DNA of 64,000 nucleotides, taken from Bacillus benzoevorans (lineage in GTDB: Bacteria; Bacillota; Bacilli; Bacillales; Cytobacillaceae). The notes beneath the pieces are model-generated. The model made no database searches. It saw nothing but the letters and a program-made list of their open reading frames with translations, and was not told the DNA's origin. The stretch is taken from assembly GCF_014207535.1 (NCBI RefSeq), contig NZ_JACHGK010000008.1, forward strand, positions 1 through 64,000, written 5' to 3'. Positions within the stretch are counted from its first letter, which is position 1. Each line of letters begins with the position of its first letter. The position numbers and the translations under genes were made by a program. This document shows positions 54,295-63,361 of the stretch, piece after piece.

Positions 54295-55281
54295 ATGGGC
54301 TTTCCATTAACTATCGGTAAAAAGAAAATCATTAATTTAACGATTAAGGATCATATTATTCGCTTCGTCGAATTAAAGCAAAAGAATCCTTTGGCCATCG
54401 CAAGATATGGTGAACGCTATTTACCAAAAGGGATTATTCATGACGGCAGAATTCAAGATCCGGAAATCTTTACCGCGATTTTAGAAGAATGTGCCGAGGA
54501 TTGGAAAATTGCGAAACGCCAGGTGCGTTTCATTGTCCCGGAATCGTTAATCATGCTGAAGAAAATTGCCGTACCAAATGATATTCAGGAAGATGAAATA
54601 GAAGGGTATATCTTTATGGAAATCGGTTCGAGTATCCATCTTCCGTTTGAGAATCCGATATTTGATTATGCGCTCCTGCCGCAGCAAAAAAATGAGCAGG
54701 AACTGCTCCTGTTTGCCGGTCCGGAGGAAGTCATTCAAGAATATGCAGAATTGCTTGAGGAGGTCAAGCTGCAGCCGATAAGCGCCGATATTTCTTCCTT
54801 GGGCTTATATCGTCTTTACCATCAGCAGCGTCCTGACGATCGGGATAATATCATGCTGGTGCAAATCGATTTGCTTTCGGTGAACCTTTGTATTTTCCAA
54901 GCCCATAAACCGGTTGTAGCCCGTCACTTATTAATGGATGTCGATCTTGATAAATGGGAAAAAGATCCGAATAATCATAAACTTGATACCTATCAAGGAG
55001 ATAAAGAGGAGGTATTCTTCCCCTTTAGAGATGTATTTCTTGAAATTGACCGGGTGAGGAACTTTTATAATTATTCATTAAACTATGGCAACAGATTGGT
55101 CAATAAAATAGTTGTCAATGGCGATCATCCATGGTTAGCGGAAGTTTGCCGCAATTTGGCACAACAGATTGATATTCCAATCGAGATCATGAATTGCCCA
55201 TCCATTGTGACCAATACGGGCGATCCCGTTGACCCTGGGTTTTATCTCAATATTGGCCTTGGTTTGAAAGAGGTGGACTAA
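54295..55281 (+). CDS. pilM: PilM-like actin-fold pilus protein
   Basis: 328 residues from ATG 54295, eight bases after AAGGAG; a TTG at 54289 is too close to that site. The body follows PilM: a short N-terminal strand pair (INLTIKDHIIRFVELKQ), FIVPESLIMLKKIAVPNDI, then IEGYIFMEIGSSIHLPFENP. ADISSLGLYRLYH follows. No signal peptide, so it is cytoplasmic, where PilM binds the N-terminus of PilN. Sequence is diverged from proteobacterial PilM. The next gene overlaps by one base. Confidence 0.85.
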   Translation: MGFPLTIGKKKIINLTIKDHIIRFVELKQKNPLAIARYGERYLPKGIIHDGRIQDPEIFTAILEECAEDWKIAKRQVRFIVPESLIMLKKIAVPNDIQEDEIEGYIFMEIGSSIHLPFENPIFDYALLPQQKNEQELLLFAGPEEVIQEYAELLEEVKLQPISADISSLGLYRLYHQQRPDDRDNIMLVQIDLLSVNLCIFQAHKPVVARHLLMDVDLDKWEKDPNNHKLDTYQGDKEEVFFPFRDVFLEIDRVRNFYNYSLNYGNRLVNKIVVNGDHPWLAEVCRNLAQQIDIPIEIMNCPSIVTNTGDPVDPGFYLNIGLGLKEVD

Positions 55282-55922
55282 TGTTAGTTGAAATCAACCT
55301 CCTTCCGCAAAAAAACAGTAAAAGTAAGTTAATCTTTGTTATGATCGGCATCATTATTTTCCTTTTCGTTGCAACTTCAGCTTTTTTTGTCTGGCAGATC
55401 AATGCAAAAGAAGCGAAACTTTCTGAGACACAAAATCAATTAGACACCAAATTGGCGATGATTGAACAAAAAAACCAGCAATTAAAGGAATATAATGCCT
55501 CCACATCGGTACAGGAGCTTGAGCAGGCGATCAAATGGGCAGATACCCAATCGTTTGATTCCGTCTTTCTTCTAGATCAACTGACAAAGATGCTGCCGGA
55601 ACGCGGGTTTATCTTAGATTTTAAAATCGATGAAAATTATAAGATTAATCAAGTGATCCAATTCGACACAAGAAGTGACGCGGCCTATTATTTACACACC
55701 TTGCTGGCACATGATTGGGTCGAGGAAGCCGTTATTTCAGAGGCAAAAAGTGATGAATTAGATTTGGGAGCAGATACAGAGGAAGGAAAAACGGCTTCTG
55801 TTTCTTACTATAATGAATCAAATGTTTTGCCGCGCTATATCGCGCAGTATGAAATTATCCTCAATCTTCAGGCTTTAGAGAAAGCTGCTGGACAGACTGA
55901 TGAGAAGAAAGGGGAGAACTAA
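55281..55922 (+). CDS. pilN: PilN-like pilus assembly protein
   Basis: 213 residues. The cytoplasmic N-terminus MLVEINLLPQKN carries the INLLP motif that PilM binds. One membrane helix (residues about 17-40) and a coiled coil (LSETQNQLDTKLAMIEQKNQ) are followed by a small alpha-beta domain. Together with PilM and PilO it forms the alignment complex at the membrane. Confidence 0.9.
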   Translation: MLVEINLLPQKNSKSKLIFVMIGIIIFLFVATSAFFVWQINAKEAKLSETQNQLDTKLAMIEQKNQQLKEYNASTSVQELEQAIKWADTQSFDSVFLLDQLTKMLPERGFILDFKIDENYKINQVIQFDTRSDAAYYLHTLLAHDWVEEAVISEAKSDELDLGADTEEGKTASVSYYNESNVLPRYIAQYEIILNLQALEKAAGQTDEKKGEN

Positions 55923-55924
55923 TC

Positions 55925-56716
55925 ATGTCGAAAAAAAATCTCCTCATAATGATTTTAGGTATTGTACTTATCGGTGCTGTTGCGGCAGGGGGATATTTCT
56001 ATTTTTTACAGCCATTGAACAATCAATTGGAAAGCAAGCAGGCGGAATTGGATATGGCGAATCAGCAATTAACAATACTAGAAAATAAGTTAAGCAATAC
56101 AAGCGAGGAAACGGCGAACAGTACGATGAAGCTGCAGAAGCAGATTCCAGTGAAGCGCTCGGTGGAACAATTAATGTTGGACATTGAAAAGGCAGAAACC
56201 GTTTCAAATGTAACCATCAAAACCATTACAATGGGGAGTTCGGGAGCCGATGAGAGTGTAGAGACAGCAGCTCAGCAGACGCCGCAGGATACAAATGAAA
56301 ATCAAGCCGACACGAAGAGTGATAATCAGGATCAGACAAATGGAAAAGAAACGGCGTCAACGACTGTGCTCGATGAAGAAACCGACAAGCAAGCTGCCGT
56401 TCTGCCAAGCGGCGTGAAGAAAACGCCGTTTACGATTAACGGTGAGGCAAAAAACTACTTTGAACTGCAGAAATTTCTCGACAGCCTGCAGGCATTGCCA
56501 CGGAAAATAAAGCTTGATAATTTATCGTTTAAAGGATTAACTGAAGTGATGGATGCCGGGCAACAAAATGAGAAGATCACCTTTGATCTCTCCGTTTCCG
56601 CTTTTTATTTTCCTAAATTAGCAGATTTGCACAGCGAGCTTCCTCCAATTGATACACCGGATGCAGCCAATAAAAAGAATCCGTTTAACGAACTTCCAAC
56701 GAACAGTGGGAAATAG
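55925..56716 (+). CDS. pilO: PilO-like pilus assembly protein
   Basis: 263 residues: one N-terminal membrane helix (LLIMILGIVLIGAVAAGGYF) and a coiled coil (LESKQAELDMANQQLTILEN). A Gln/Asp/Thr-rich linker not usual in short PilO proteins follows (about residues 105-150). A ferredoxin-like end domain is recognised by YFELQKFLDSLQALPRKIKL. It starts two bases after pilN. It is the last gene of the pilus run; a strong terminator follows. Confidence 0.87.
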   Translation: MSKKNLLIMILGIVLIGAVAAGGYFYFLQPLNNQLESKQAELDMANQQLTILENKLSNTSEETANSTMKLQKQIPVKRSVEQLMLDIEKAETVSNVTIKTITMGSSGADESVETAAQQTPQDTNENQADTKSDNQDQTNGKETASTTVLDEETDKQAAVLPSGVKKTPFTINGEAKNYFELQKFLDSLQALPRKIKLDNLSFKGLTEVMDAGQQNEKITFDLSVSAFYFPKLADLHSELPPIDTPDAANKKNPFNELPTNSGK

Positions 56717-56800
56717 GTGTTTTCCCTATCGTGTAAGTCTCATTTGTAATTGTATATGAAAATCAAACAGCCATCTGTAAAAAAATGGCGAAAGCATTGT

Positions 56801-56834
56801 ATAACAAGACGACAAAAGTCTTGTTATTTTTTTT
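56801..56834 (+). terminator. Terminator after the pilus operon
   Basis: ATAACAAGAC pairs with GTCTTGTTAT around GACAAAA, followed by eight T residues. Confidence 0.88.
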
Positions 56835-56885
56835 GCCTCCTGTGATAGGATGAAACCACGAGAGAAGCCGGAAGGGGGCAAGTGA

Positions 56886-58022
56886 ATGGACAAGCCGCAA
56901 AAAGGAAGGACGATCACCATTAAAATAGATGGAAATGAACGCCCGAAAAAGAAAAATAAACCAGAACCTGTACCAGAACTAGTACTAGAACCAGTACTAG
57001 AACCAGTACAAGAACCAGTACTAGAACCAGCAAAGGAACAAGTTAGTACACAGTCCCCTGCAGCCAATCATATCGAGCTGGAATCAGCGGCTGCAAAAGA
57101 AGCAGCCGTTGAAGAGGAGCCCTTTGAGTGGATTCTTCCGACAGAAGCTGAGGAGGGAAAACTGGAACAAAAGGTAGAAGAAGGTTCAAAGAAGAAGGAA
57201 CAGAGGCCTGAAAAACTTCCTTTTATGCATAACAAAGGGAAAAAGCTAAACCCGGAGAAGCGGAAATGGGTCACAACCATTTTTCTCATTATCCTTTGCG
57301 CCGTTATTCTCGGCACTATTTTTGGCTTAACGATGCTGAAGATGGTTTTGCCCGATGAAGGAGCTGCAAGAAGGAGTGAGCCTGTATTACAGCAAGAACA
57401 GCCAAAGCCGCCCGCAGCTGCAGTGGGGAGCGGTGAAATAGAACTTCCGCCTATAACCGCCTCTGTTGTCCAAGCGGGAATTTATTCTGTAAAAGAAACG
57501 GCTTACGAAGAGCAGTCTAAACTGAGGAATAAGGGGATTCCCGCCCAGGTAATGGATATGGAGAATCTAGGTATGAGCGGGAAGTTTGCCCTTTTTATCG
57601 GAGTTTCAAACAGTATCGCTGAAGCAAAAACTTTGAGTCAGGAACTGGGAGCAAGAGGAATTGAAACATTCGCCAAGGAAATCACAATTGGGGAAAAAAC
57701 AGTCAAAGGGATTGGCGGTGAAGAAAGTAAACTGCTGGAAATTGCTCCGCAGATATTTCAAACGATGACGGTGAACTTAAGTGATGGGAGGGCAGATGCA
57801 AAGATATCTCCAGAAAATAAAGCGGCTTTTGCCAAGCAGGAGAAAAGTCTTGCAGCGATAAAAAAGGATAATCTAAAAACGGAGAAAATAGTTCAACTAT
57901 ATGCGGAAGCAACTGCAGCAGCATCCCAGTTCATGAAATATGAAGATAAACTTGATAGTGGTACAGAAACAGCCGTTCAGCAGCATTTACTAGCCTTTCT
58001 CGCGCTTTATCAGGAGTTATAA
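56886..58022 (+). CDS. spoIIB: SpoIIB-like SPOR-domain sporulation protein
   Basis: 378 residues. A cytoplasmic N-terminus contains tandem four-residue repeats of type EPVL (DNA unit CCAGTACTAGAA, 56961-57030). A membrane helix follows at about residues 135-160 (WVTTIFLIILCAVILGTIFG). The outside part has a SPOR-like domain (SVVQAGIYSVKETAYEEQSK, IPAQVMDMENLGMSGKFALF) that would bind septal glycan. In B. subtilis SpoIIB acts in engulfment and sits between comC and maf, the same neighbours as here. Sequence conservation is low, so the symbol rests mainly on layout. Confidence 0.8.
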   Translation: MDKPQKGRTITIKIDGNERPKKKNKPEPVPELVLEPVLEPVQEPVLEPAKEQVSTQSPAANHIELESAAAKEAAVEEEPFEWILPTEAEEGKLEQKVEEGSKKKEQRPEKLPFMHNKGKKLNPEKRKWVTTIFLIILCAVILGTIFGLTMLKMVLPDEGAARRSEPVLQQEQPKPPAAAVGSGEIELPPITASVVQAGIYSVKETAYEEQSKLRNKGIPAQVMDMENLGMSGKFALFIGVSNSIAEAKTLSQELGARGIETFAKEITIGEKTVKGIGGEESKLLEIAPQIFQTMTVNLSDGRADAKISPENKAAFAKQEKSLAAIKKDNLKTEKIVQLYAEATAAASQFMKYEDKLDSGTETAVQQHLLAFLALYQEL

Positions 58023-58103
58023 CGAGCTGCTTTTCCCAGGAAATAATTGTAATATTATATTGAAATAGAAAAATGTTTGAAGCGAAACATGGGTTCAGGA
58101 TTA

Positions 58104-58138
58104 CTGCCGTTTAAGAAGTTCCTCTTTTTAAACGGCAG
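58104..58138 (+). terminator. Hairpin after spoIIB
   Basis: CTGCCGTTTAA pairs with TTAAACGGCAG. No T tract follows, so it may be an mRNA end protector rather than a terminator. The rest of the 273-base gap before maf shows nothing notable. Confidence 0.45.
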
Positions 58139-58295
58139 CTTCAGCTCAGGATGCTGCGATATTAGCAGACATGGATAAATTTTGCAGGATAGTAAATTCT
58201 ATTAAGAAGTACCAGAAACTTCATTGTTACCCAATAGAAATCGTGATAACATAAAAGAGTATCTTCCTAACTTCAATCAAAGGAAAGGTGAAAAA

Positions 58296-58862
58296 ATGCA
58301 AAACCTCATTTTAGCCTCGTCATCTCCACGCCGAAAAGAACTTCTGGAAAATCTTCATGTATCCTTTATGACCGTAAGCAGCGATGCAGATGAGAGTTAT
58401 CCGCCGGAATGGACTCCTGACAAAATCGTGACAGAGCTGGGCTTGAGAAAGGCAAGGTCTGTTGCCAAAGAATATCCTGACTCCTATGTCATTGGTTCCG
58501 ATACGGTTGTCGCCATCGGTAACGATGTGTTAGGAAAGCCAAGCAGCCGCGAGGAGGCTTTTTCGATGCTGAAGAGTCTTTCCGGAAAAACCCATTCAGT
58601 CTATACCGGAGTCGCCATTGTTTCATCTGAAAACGAAACGGCATTTTTCGAGAAAACAAATGTAGTGTTTTGGGAGTTGTCAGATGAAGAGATCAATCGG
58701 TATATTGAAACCGGTGAACCGTTTGATAAAGCGGGAGCCTATGGTATTCAAGGCTTTGGCAGTCTCCTTGTGAAAGGAATTGAAGGAGATTATTTTGCTG
58801 TGGTCGGTCTTCCTGTGGCCAGAACGGTAAGGGAATTAGCCAAAGCGGGATATACCGTTTGA
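58296..58862 (+). CDS. maf: Maf-family nucleotide pyrophosphatase
   Basis: 188 residues from ATG 58296 (MQNLILASSSPRRKELL) with AGGAAAGGTG upstream; the longer frame from 58224 has no ribosome site. SSSPRRKELL binds the nucleotide, and GSDTVVAIGNDVLGKP and FDKAGAYGIQGFG are catalytic motifs. The family hydrolyses dTTP, UTP and modified nucleotides. In B. subtilis overproduction blocks septum formation. radC begins almost directly after it. Confidence 0.93.
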   Translation: MQNLILASSSPRRKELLENLHVSFMTVSSDADESYPPEWTPDKIVTELGLRKARSVAKEYPDSYVIGSDTVVAIGNDVLGKPSSREEAFSMLKSLSGKTHSVYTGVAIVSSENETAFFEKTNVVFWELSDEEINRYIETGEPFDKAGAYGIQGFGSLLVKGIEGDYFAVVGLPVARTVRELAKAGYTV

Positions 58863-58900
58863 ACCTCTTCTGCCTCCCGCACTGCGAAAGGGAGGAAAAG

Positions 58901-59593
58901 ATGTTACAGAATGAATCTTTAATGATCCGGGATTTTCCAAAGGATGAACGGCCAAGGGAACGATTTATCCAAAATGGTCCGGAAAGTTTGGCAAATCATG
59001 AACTCGTTGCTCTGATGCTGCGGACAGGGACAAAGGATGAATCGGTCCTGCAGCTGGCGAATCGCCTTCTGACGCATTTTGAGGGTCTGAGGCTGTTAAA
59101 GGATGCCACACTCAATGAAATTACCTCTATTAAAGGAATCGGAATGGCAAAAGCTGTTCAATTATTAGCCTCTGTCGAACTCGGCCGGCGTATTGCCAAC
59201 CTCAATTATGATGACCGTTATGTCATCCGTTCCCCTGAAGATGGTGCCAAATATATGATGAATGACATGAGATTTCTGACCCAGGAACATTTCGTGGCCC
59301 TCTATTTGAATACGAAGAATCAAGTGCTGCATAAGCAAACAATCTTCATCGGCAGCCTGAACGCCTCAATCGTACACCCAAGAGAAGTATTCAAACAAGC
59401 TATCCGCCGCTCGGCAGCTTCGCTGATTTGCCTTCATAATCACCCCTCGGGGGACCCGTCGCCAAGCCGGGAGGACATCGAAGTGACCAAAAGATTAAAT
59501 GAATGCGGTAAAATAATTGGCATTGAGCTGCTGGACCATCTCATCATTGGCGAAAATAAATTTGTCAGTTTGAAGGAGAAAGGGTATTTATAA
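58901..59593 (+). CDS. radC: RadC family protein (JAB/MPN domain)
   Basis: 230 residues from ATG 58901, with GGGAGG before it. An N-terminal helix-hairpin-helix region (LNEITSIKGIGMAKAVQLLA) is followed by an MPN/JAB domain with the metal motif HNHPSGDPSPSRED. The gene was long thought to act in DNA repair, but that role is not supported by B. subtilis work. The true function is unknown. Position between maf and mreB is conserved. Confidence 0.92.
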   Translation: MLQNESLMIRDFPKDERPRERFIQNGPESLANHELVALMLRTGTKDESVLQLANRLLTHFEGLRLLKDATLNEITSIKGIGMAKAVQLLASVELGRRIANLNYDDRYVIRSPEDGAKYMMNDMRFLTQEHFVALYLNTKNQVLHKQTIFIGSLNASIVHPREVFKQAIRRSAASLICLHNHPSGDPSPSREDIEVTKRLNECGKIIGIELLDHLIIGENKFVSLKEKGYL

Positions 59594-59964
59594 CACTATG
59601 ATTTTCCCGCAGGTTGGTCTATAATATAGTTTGTGATTTTTTGCTGTTTATTGTTTAATTTTGCTAATTTTTGAAACAAAATTACCGTCTGGGTTAAAAT
59701 GCCGGAGAGAAAAAAGCACATTAAAAAAATAATAAAATGAAACCTCAATGAATGGGTTTTCTTTATTCGAAATGCTTTGAGAACCTTGGTGGGGATATCA
59801 TTTGTCTTAGGTTAATTGTCCTGAAAAATATACTTTAACAATTGGTGCATACAAGACGGGATTTCACTAACAATAATCAAGTATAGGCGATTCGGAAAAG
59901 TTAAGGATAAATGGACCATATCTTGAGAGTGATGGATTTTGTTTGGAGAAAGGGAGATACGACC
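59594..59964 (+). other. radC-mreB intergenic region
   Basis: 371 bases without a gene. A weak hairpin (TGAAACC/GGGTTTTC near 59740-59760) could end radC transcription. No clear promoter hexamers are found, although mreB is expected to have one here. Confidence 0.3.
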
Positions 59965-60987
59965 ATGTTTGGACTTGGCACTAGAGATCTTGGAATAGAT
60001 CTAGGTACTGCAAATACACTTGTGTATGTGAAAGGAAAGGGGATCGTTGTACGGGAACCTTCTGTAGTAGCGATTCAAAAAGACACGAAAACGATTGTAG
60101 CGGTTGGTAATGATGCGAAAAATATGATTGGGCGTACACCGGGAAATGTTGTGGCACTCCGGCCAATGAAGGATGGAGTAATTGCTGATTACGAAACAAC
60201 AGCAACAATGATGAAATATTACATAAATGAAGCATTAAAATCAAAAGGACTTTTCTCTGGGAAACCGTATGTCATGATTTGTGTCCCATCCGGCATTACA
60301 GCCGTTGAGGAAAGAGCCGTTATTGATGCAACGCGTCAGGCGGGTGCACGCGATGCTTATACAATTGAGGAGCCGTTTGCGGCAGCCATTGGTGCTAATC
60401 TGCCAGTTTGGGAGCCGACAGGAAGCATGGTCGTGGATATCGGCGGCGGAACAACAGAAGTGGCGATCATTTCCCTTGGAGGGATTGTCACAAGCCAGTC
60501 CATCCGTATTGCCGGGGATGAAATGGATGATGCCATCGTGAACTATATCCGTAAGACTTATAATTTAATGATCGGAGACCGGACTTCAGAAATCATCAAA
60601 ATGGAAGTTGGATCAGCCGGTGATGCCGATGGGATTGAAAATATGGAAATTCGCGGCCGTGATTTGTTAACCGGTCTGCCAAAAACGATTGAAATTACAG
60701 CGAAAGAAATATCAACTGCATTAAGTGATACCGTTTATTCGATTGTCGATGCCGTGAAACAAACATTGGAGAGAACACCTCCGGAACTTGCGGCCGATAT
60801 TATGGACCGCGGGATTGTTCTAACCGGTGGAGGTGCTTTATTGCGCAACTTGGATAAGGTGATCAGCGAAGAAACGAAAATGCCTGTATTAATTGCCGAA
60901 AATCCGCTTGATTGTGTGGCAATTGGAACGGGAAAAGCACTTGATCATATCCACTTGTTTAAAAATAAAGCGCGAGATTCTCGCTAA
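59965..60987 (+). CDS. mreB: MreB, actin-like rod-shape protein
   Basis: 340 residues from ATG 59965 (MFGLGTRDLGIDLGTANTL), preceded by GAGAAAGGGAG; the frame open to 59911 lacks a good site. Phosphate-binding GIDLGTANTLVYV, VDIGGGTTEVAIISLGGIV and the adenosine motif GIVLTGGGALLRNLD are all present. Filaments under the membrane guide lateral wall synthesis together with MreC and MreD, which follow. Confidence 0.96.
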   Translation: MFGLGTRDLGIDLGTANTLVYVKGKGIVVREPSVVAIQKDTKTIVAVGNDAKNMIGRTPGNVVALRPMKDGVIADYETTATMMKYYINEALKSKGLFSGKPYVMICVPSGITAVEERAVIDATRQAGARDAYTIEEPFAAAIGANLPVWEPTGSMVVDIGGGTTEVAIISLGGIVTSQSIRIAGDEMDDAIVNYIRKTYNLMIGDRTSEIIKMEVGSAGDADGIENMEIRGRDLLTGLPKTIEITAKEISTALSDTVYSIVDAVKQTLERTPPELAADIMDRGIVLTGGGALLRNLDKVISEETKMPVLIAENPLDCVAIGTGKALDHIHLFKNKARDSR

Positions 60988-61010
60988 GAAGAGTATAGAG
61001 GTGTAAGTGA

Positions 61011-61898
61011 ATGCCACAGTTCTTTTTGAACAAACGCTTGATTGTTTTGCTTGTTAGCATAATTATTCTCGTGGCATTAATAGGGTTTTCGCTTAAAGAA
61101 CGTAAAGAGTTGACGTGGCCTGAGCAGTTTATAAAGGACTCTGCCGGCCTCGTTCAAACCCTTGTGTCAAGACCGGCGCATTATTTTGCCGGTTTTTTTG
61201 AAAATGTCAGCGACTTGCAAAATACATACGAAGAAAATAAAAAATTAAAAGCAAAGCTAAATGAATTAGCACAACTGGAAGCAAAGGTGCAAAGCTTAAC
61301 AAAGGATAACAAAGAACTTCGTGAAATATTAGATAAAAAAGAAGCCTTAAGTGATTTTGAACCGACACAAGCCACGGTTATTGGCCGTAATCCTGATCGC
61401 TGGAATGAACTTCTGATCATCAACAAAGGTTCGACAGACGGGATCAAGAGTGATATGGCAGTTATTACCGCGACAGGAATGATTGGCAAAGTGAAAAACA
61501 GCCGCCAATTTACTTCAACCGTTCAGCTTTTAAGCTCAACAGATGCATCGAACCGGGTTTCCGCAGTAGTTCTTGGCGGAGAAAAGCCCTATTATGGTCA
61601 AATTGAAGGCTATGACAGCAAGAAAAAAATGCTGCTCTTGAAACGGATTCCATACGAAGCGAAAATTGAAAAGGATCAAATTGTCCAGACATCCGGCTTA
61701 GGCGGAGTATTTCCAGCTGAATTAATCATTGGCACGGTTGAGGAAGTCGTACCGGATGAATACGGCTTAACGCAAATGGCTTATGTGAAACCGGGTGCTG
61801 ATTTTTATGATATTGAGCATGTCATGGTCGTGAAACGCGGAATGACACAGCCGGAATTACTTGATATGATCGGCGGGAAAGAGGAGGAGGAAAAGTGA
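61011..61898 (+). CDS. mreC: MreC, rod-shape protein
   Basis: 295 residues: a short cytoplasmic start, one membrane helix (LIVLLVSIIILVALIGFSL), a coiled coil (EENKKLKAKLNELAQLEAKV) and the extracellular beta domains (ATVIGRNPDRWNELLIINKG, AVITATGMIGKVKN). It links MreB to wall synthases. The stop overlaps the mreD start by four bases (GTGA). Confidence 0.95.
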   Translation: MPQFFLNKRLIVLLVSIIILVALIGFSLKERKELTWPEQFIKDSAGLVQTLVSRPAHYFAGFFENVSDLQNTYEENKKLKAKLNELAQLEAKVQSLTKDNKELREILDKKEALSDFEPTQATVIGRNPDRWNELLIINKGSTDGIKSDMAVITATGMIGKVKNSRQFTSTVQLLSSTDASNRVSAVVLGGEKPYYGQIEGYDSKKKMLLLKRIPYEAKIEKDQIVQTSGLGGVFPAELIIGTVEEVVPDEYGLTQMAYVKPGADFYDIEHVMVVKRGMTQPELLDMIGGKEEEEK

Positions 61899-62413
61899 AA
61901 AAAATTCTTCTTCCTCTCCTAATCACCTTTTGTTTTCTCCTGGAGAGTTTGTTTGTTGAATTATGGCCGGTCAATCTTTTTCACGGCAAGTGGATCATCG
62001 TGCCGCATTTTTTACTGATTCTTATCCTTTTTGTCACCATTTATGTGGGCAGGAAGCAAGGGATCATGTATGGTTTTCTTTTCGGGCTTTTTTTTGATGT
62101 CGTATACACCGAAATTATCGGAATCTATCTTTTCATGATTCCATTAATTGTCTATATCATCGCTTGGGTGATGAAAATACTGCAATCCAATATTTTTATT
62201 TCCTCCATCGTTACTTTATTTGGGGTAACCCTCTTAGAACTAGGGGTATACGAGATGAACTTTTTAATCCAACTGACAGAAATGAGCTTTTCTGATTACG
62301 TTAATTTGCGATTATGGCCAACTTTAATAATGAACTTGATCTTTATCATCATCATTGCTTTCCCGCTGAAAAAGTACTTAGAGAATTATGCGGAAGCTTT
62401 AAGAAACGATTAA
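61895..62413 (+). CDS. mreD: MreD, rod-shape membrane protein
   Basis: 172 residues, about five membrane helices, GTG start coupled to mreC, with GAGGAGGAA before it. The layout (LLPLLITFCFLLESLFVELW, then GFLFGLFFDVVYTEIIGIYL) is typical of the family. A 260-base AT-rich gap without a strong terminator separates it from minC. Only an AAAGC/GCTTT stem near 62412 is seen. Confidence 0.92.
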   Translation: MKKILLPLLITFCFLLESLFVELWPVNLFHGKWIIVPHFLLILILFVTIYVGRKQGIMYGFLFGLFFDVVYTEIIGIYLFMIPLIVYIIAWVMKILQSNIFISSIVTLFGVTLLELGVYEMNFLIQLTEMSFSDYVNLRLWPTLIMNLIFIIIIAFPLKKYLENYAEALRND

Positions 62414-62673
62414 AGCGCAGGGCTTTGGTCGTTTCCTTTTTTATTTTTCAGTGATGAATTTGGCAGTATTTTATGGATAAAAATAAAACATTTTGATGAA
62501 AAAGGAATTTGAACGATTTTTGTCGAAGTATTACAGCGGTTTTTCTATGATATATTGAAAAATATGGTGCAAAAATAAGTAAATGGTATAATAATTGAAG
62601 TAAAAAAAGGTATTTTTTTCATATCGTTTATAAAAAGGTAGATAGTTGCTCTAATCGAGGTGAACTGCTTGTA

Positions 62674-63360
62674 ATGATAAAAAATCAAAATGTTACGATA
62701 AAAGGAACGAAGGATGGCTTAACGCTGCATTTGGATCATCTTTGTTCTTATGATGAATTAAAAAGAGAGCTGCAAATGAAATTATCAGAAACGGCCCGCA
62801 CCCAAGAGGTCAATCAGTTAATTAATGTGAAGGTTCAAGCGGGATACCGGTTTCTATCAGAAGAGCAAAAAGAAGAAATTTTGGAGATTATTAAACAAAA
62901 AAAGAATTTTATTGTGAATGGTATTGATTCCAATGTCATGACGATAGAAGAAGTCACGAAAATGAAACAGGAACAAGAGGTTGTTTCCCTATCAAAGATT
63001 GTTCGCTCCGGGCAGGTGATCCAGGTTCCGGGTGATCTCTTGCTAATCGGCGACGTCAATCCGGGCGGCACGGTGATGGCAGGAGGAAATATCTATGTGA
63101 TGGGTGCCTTAAGGGGAATTGCTCATGCCGGCTGTAATGGAAATAAGCAAGCAGTGATAGCAGCTGCTGTGATGATGCCCTCTCAACTGAGAATAGCCGA
63201 CTATATCAACCGTGCTCCTGACCCTGACTATACGAAGGAACAGGAAAAGCGGGAAATGGAATGTGCTTACATAGATGAAAACAATCAAATTATTATCGAT
63301 AGATTGCAAGTATTGATGCAGCTCAGACCGAATCTGACGAAATTGGAAGGGGGACTCTAG
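62674..63360 (+). CDS. minC: MinC, septum-site inhibitor
   Basis: 228 residues. The N-terminal domain that inhibits FtsZ (VTIKGTKDGLTLHLDHLCSY) is followed by the C-terminal beta-helix that binds MinD (LLLIGDVNPGGTVMAGGNIY, then VMGALRGIAHAG). GAGGTG lies before the ATG at a slightly long distance. minD begins one base after the stop, so both are one transcript. Confidence 0.95.
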   Translation: MIKNQNVTIKGTKDGLTLHLDHLCSYDELKRELQMKLSETARTQEVNQLINVKVQAGYRFLSEEQKEEILEIIKQKKNFIVNGIDSNVMTIEEVTKMKQEQEVVSLSKIVRSGQVIQVPGDLLLIGDVNPGGTVMAGGNIYVMGALRGIAHAGCNGNKQAVIAAAVMMPSQLRIADYINRAPDPDYTKEQEKREMECAYIDENNQIIIDRLQVLMQLRPNLTKLEGGL

Positions 63361-63361
63361 G

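Noticed and set aside
58901..59593. radC as a DNA repair gene
   Set aside because: The old name comes from a misassigned mutation, and the domain alone does not support repair.
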